Of a stretch of 7,318 bases of DNA, positions 5,275 to 7,318 are shown piece by piece; within the stretch, counting starts at the first letter, position 1; each line of letters begins with the position of its first letter. A model generated the notes under the pieces. That model searched no databases. It had not been told where the DNA came from and worked only from the letters and a program-made list of their open reading frames with translations. Origin of the DNA: Planctomycetia bacterium (GTDB lineage Bacteria > Planctomycetota > Phycisphaerae > Phycisphaerales > SM1A02). The translations under genes and the position numbers were made by a program. The DNA lies in the NCBI GenBank assembly GCA_005799205.1, contig SYHM01000038.1, forward strand, positions 1 through 7,318, written 5' to 3'.

Positions 5275-7318
5275 ATTGTTTTACACATCTGCGCCGCGCG
5301 GGCTGAAGCCGCAGACGAGCGGATTCTGCACCGTGGGCATGACCCGCGGATTTCCAGCACCATTCATCTCTCGGCTCGAGGCGCTTTCGGGGTACCGACC
5401 TCCGCGCGAGGACGCGACCATCGCTGACTCGCCGCTCGCTTGGTCGCACTGGGTCATCGACGCGGCAGGAGTCGAGCGTCATGTCTTGTCCGTTGTCGGC
5501 GCCGCCCCTCCCGACCACACGCTTCGCAACAACAAGTTTGCACACCACCTCTTGCTTCGTGAGGATGAGCTCTCTGAAGCGGGTCCCGCATGGGTGCTCG
5601 CGCAGCCCGGCACGATGATGAACACCTGGATCGGAGAGCCCAGGCTGATTGAACGTGAGCGGACACTCGCTTCTCCAGCGCGATCCGCTGATGCGCGGTG
5701 CGCGACATGGGAGTCAGTCTGCGGTGATGCGGGTTGGGCTGGAGTCATCGCGAATGTTGTGATGATTGACCCATCGAAGTCATGTTCGATCGTCTATCCC
5801 GCTGGAGCACCAGTACTCAAACTTGTCGACGAAGCTCTCTCATTGCTGCCGTCACATTGGCGATGGCGCGTGACATTCACGACGTACTTCATGCAGCCAA
5901 TGGCAGGAGCGCGCTGTGCGTGGAAGTTCTGTCTCGATGGCACCGAGGCCGCCGCAGCGGCACGTGCGAGCACTGGGACGCTCGTCGATTTGTGCGCGCG
6001 CCATCCATGCACACAAACTGGCACATTCATTGACCGCGCGCGTCGAGGAGATTCGCCGCAGTCATCAGCAGATGGCTCTGCTGAGAGCGGTCACAGCGAT
6101 TCGCTTAGGACCGGATCGGCGAGCCGGCATCACGCATCGCGCGGCAAGACCGGTTCGAAAGGCAAGTCAGAGGCCGATGGGCAGCTTCGCGCGCAAGCGC
6201 CTAGCGCGCGAACGCGCGAAGAGCCTCAAGTGCAGTTTGGCATCGAATACGTCGAAGATCGCCAAGCGAGAGTGCGCACGGTTGTCTGGAGTGTCGCAGT
6301 CGCAGCTGGAATCGCGCTCGTGTTGATCGTTGGGGCATCCATGTACTGGCGCTCGATGCAATCGAACCCTGCTGTGCCAACGATGCCACTCGCCCCATCG
6401 GCACCTGCCTCTCCAGTTTCGGTCACGCCTGGTGCGATTGAAGTCACGCCACCCATTCTTCAAGCGGCGTCAGCGCGAGTGATCGTGAGTGAGCCGACCG
6501 CGCCCTCGCAGCCTGCGCTCGATCCACCTCGATCGCCAAGTGACTCGTCATCCACGGGGTCGGCGGCGGGTTCCGTGGCGGACACTGCAACGGTGGTCGC
6601 TGAGGCTGCCGCTCTCTCGGTCGTTGCTGTGAATGCGGGGGCAAGTGCCTCTGAGATGCCTTCCCGCGCGAGCGAGTGGACGGTGCTCGACCTTCCCAGT
6701 CCGAACAAACAGAACGACGAGTCTTGGATCGGTAAGGGAGCACTACGCATCGACACTGGTTCGAGCGATGTCACCATCGCCTCGATTGCGTGGAAGGCAA
6801 CACCAGACAAGCTCGTCGATGGGTTCGAGTTTCCGGATCGAAGTTCGTTTGCGCGTCGGGATCAGGGAGGCGTCCTTCGAACGATCGCCACGATTTCGAC
6901 CGAAGGCAGCCAGCCAGAGTTTCGGTGGTGCGCGGATGGTGAATTGGTGCGAACCCATCCGAAACTGCTCGCAGAGTCGACCGCGGCACTCGCGCAGGTA
7001 CCAATCGTGGCAACGCTCTCCGATGGAGCGGTGCGTTGGTGTTCATGGGACAAGCTCGCCACGAAGATCGTGGGCCCCCATGCAATCGACACATTGCTCG
7101 CCGTCTCGACCGCGCCATGGCAGGTCGCTGTAGATGGGGGGGCATGGTCGACGTGGGGCGATGCTGCCAACGCGAGGCATTCGATTGCGGTGACCGTCGC
7201 GACACAGCGCGGCGTTGTCGAGGTTGGCACACTCTCACTCCAGCGAAAGGGTTCGAAGTGTTCGGCGTTCTTCGAGTTGAATGCGGCGCACACTCCAGAA
7301 TTGCTTCGGTCAGCCGTC
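5264..7318 (+). CDS. GAP1-N2-type GTPase-associated protein with transmembrane helix, 3'-truncated
   Basis: The frame is open from ATG 5264 to the window edge: 685 codons with no stop. The start matches the conserved N-terminus of the family (ELFYTSAPRGLKP then TSGFCTV). Other family-like phrases are LEALSGYRP, PLAWSHW, the RNNKFAHHLLL block (88-98), GPAWVLAQPG, and WRWRVTFTTYF with GARCAWKFCLDG near 199-226. Residues 1 to about 250 are thus a GAP1-N2-type region. A charged Ser/Gly/Arg/Lys linker follows (about 260-325), then one transmembrane helix at about 339-361 (VVWSVAVAAGIALVLIVGAS), an Ala/Pro/Ser/Val-rich stretch (about 368-465), and a probable beta-rich part from about 470, with RWC at 554-556 and 591-593, that I do not recognise. 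Arg residues before the helix favour a cytoplasmic N-terminus. The 11-bp overlap with the GTPase gene implies coupled translation and partnership. Whether it acts as a GTPase activator is not shown; here GAP1 is only a family label. Confidence 0.85.
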   Translation, partial: MALELFYTSAPRGLKPQTSGFCTVGMTRGFPAPFISRLEALSGYRPPREDATIADSPLAWSHWVIDAAGVERHVLSVVGAAPPDHTLRNNKFAHHLLLREDELSEAGPAWVLAQPGTMMNTWIGEPRLIERERTLASPARSADARCATWESVCGDAGWAGVIANVVMIDPSKSCSIVYPAGAPVLKLVDEALSLLPSHWRWRVTFTTYFMQPMAGARCAWKFCLDGTEAAAAARASTGTLVDLCARHPCTQTGTFIDRARRGDSPQSSADGSAESGHSDSLRTGSASRHHASRGKTGSKGKSEADGQLRAQAPSARTREEPQVQFGIEYVEDRQARVRTVVWSVAVAAGIALVLIVGASMYWRSMQSNPAVPTMPLAPSAPASPVSVTPGAIEVTPPILQAASARVIVSEPTAPSQPALDPPRSPSDSSSTGSAAGSVADTATVVAEAAALSVVAVNAGASASEMPSRASEWTVLDLPSPNKQNDESWIGKGALRIDTGSSDVTIASIAWKATPDKLVDGFEFPDRSSFARRDQGGVLRTIATISTEGSQPEFRWCADGELVRTHPKLLAESTAALAQVPIVATLSDGAVRWCSWDKLATKIVGPHAIDTLLAVSTAPWQVAVDGGAWSTWGDAANARHSIAVTVATQRGVVEVGTLSLQRKGSKCSAFFELNAAHTPELLRSAV
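6185..6221. repeat. 9-bp inverted repeat inside the GAP1-like gene
   Basis: CTTCGCGCG (6185-6193) and CGCGCGAAG (6213-6221) are perfect reverse complements around a 19-base GC-rich spacer that itself contains GCGC-CTA-GCGC. It falls in the codons for the low-complexity linker just before the transmembrane helix. A stable mRNA hairpin is possible, but the GC-rich linker makes chance a fair explanation. Confidence 0.3.

Noticed and set aside
5916..6326. Open frame of 136 codons on the + strand
   Set aside because: It is an Arg-rich shadow of the GAP1-like gene in another frame. The 5264 frame has recognisable family motifs and stays open throughout.
6633..7133. Open frame of 166 codons on the + strand near the window end
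   Set aside because: It has the Arg/Ser-rich composition of an out-of-frame shadow, with no motif. It is fully covered by the GAP1-like gene.
7136..7142. Run of seven G in the GAP1-like gene (a similar run is at 2092-2098 in xylA), considered as a slippage site or sequencing error
   Set aside because: Both reading frames continue with sensible protein on each side, and the xylA run encodes the conserved Trp-Gly-Gly-Arg. There is no sign of a frameshift.
1..7318. tRNA, rRNA, CRISPR array, insertion sequence ends or integration sites
   Set aside because: No spaced direct repeats, cloverleaf-like sequences, transposase or integrase motifs were seen. Nearly all bases are accounted for by protein genes.

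Overview
The window most resembles a planctomycete chromosome, probably of the Phycisphaerae. The evidence is indirect. The base composition is moderately GC-rich by eye, Shine-Dalgarno signals are mostly weak, the YceI and class II xylose isomerase sequences have a planctomycete style, and there is a double-zinc-ribbon TRAFAC GTPase paired with a GAP1-N2-type partner, a pair I associate with planctomycetes. No RNA gene, insertion sequence, CRISPR array or phage gene was seen. Coding density is very high: the only gaps are 110 bp (540-649) and 68 bp (3881-3948).

Layout. The + strand opens with the 3' part of a YceI-family lipocalin-like gene (its start lies before the window). After a 110-bp gap with two small inverted repeats comes a polytopic membrane protein of unknown function (650-1522). 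It overlaps the start of xylA (xylose isomerase, 1512-2849) by 11 bp. xylA ends tail-to-tail with a minus-strand gene (2846-3880) for a membrane-anchored von Willebrand A (VWA) protein. The two stop codons share one CTAG. A 68-bp divergent region carrying a perfect 7-bp inverted repeat separates the VWA gene from a + strand pair. That pair is a zinc-ribbon TRAFAC GTPase (3949-5274, GTG start) and, overlapping it by 11 bp, a large gene (5264 to the window edge, no stop reached) whose product starts with a GAP1-N2-type region, continues through a charged linker and one transmembrane helix, and ends in an unrecognised, presumably extracytoplasmic part.

How they fit together. xylA and the upstream membrane gene are probably co-translated, which says little about what the membrane protein does. 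The GTPase/GAP1-like pair is the notable content. This family pair has been described by comparative genomics as the core of NTP-dependent biological-conflict or signalling systems (DO-GTPase2 with GTPase-associated protein 1). Here the partner is membrane-spanning, and a second membrane-anchored protein with an intact metal-ion-dependent adhesion site (MIDAS) is transcribed divergently from the same short control region. I infer a membrane-linked GTPase switch module. Its effector, if any, would lie downstream of the window.
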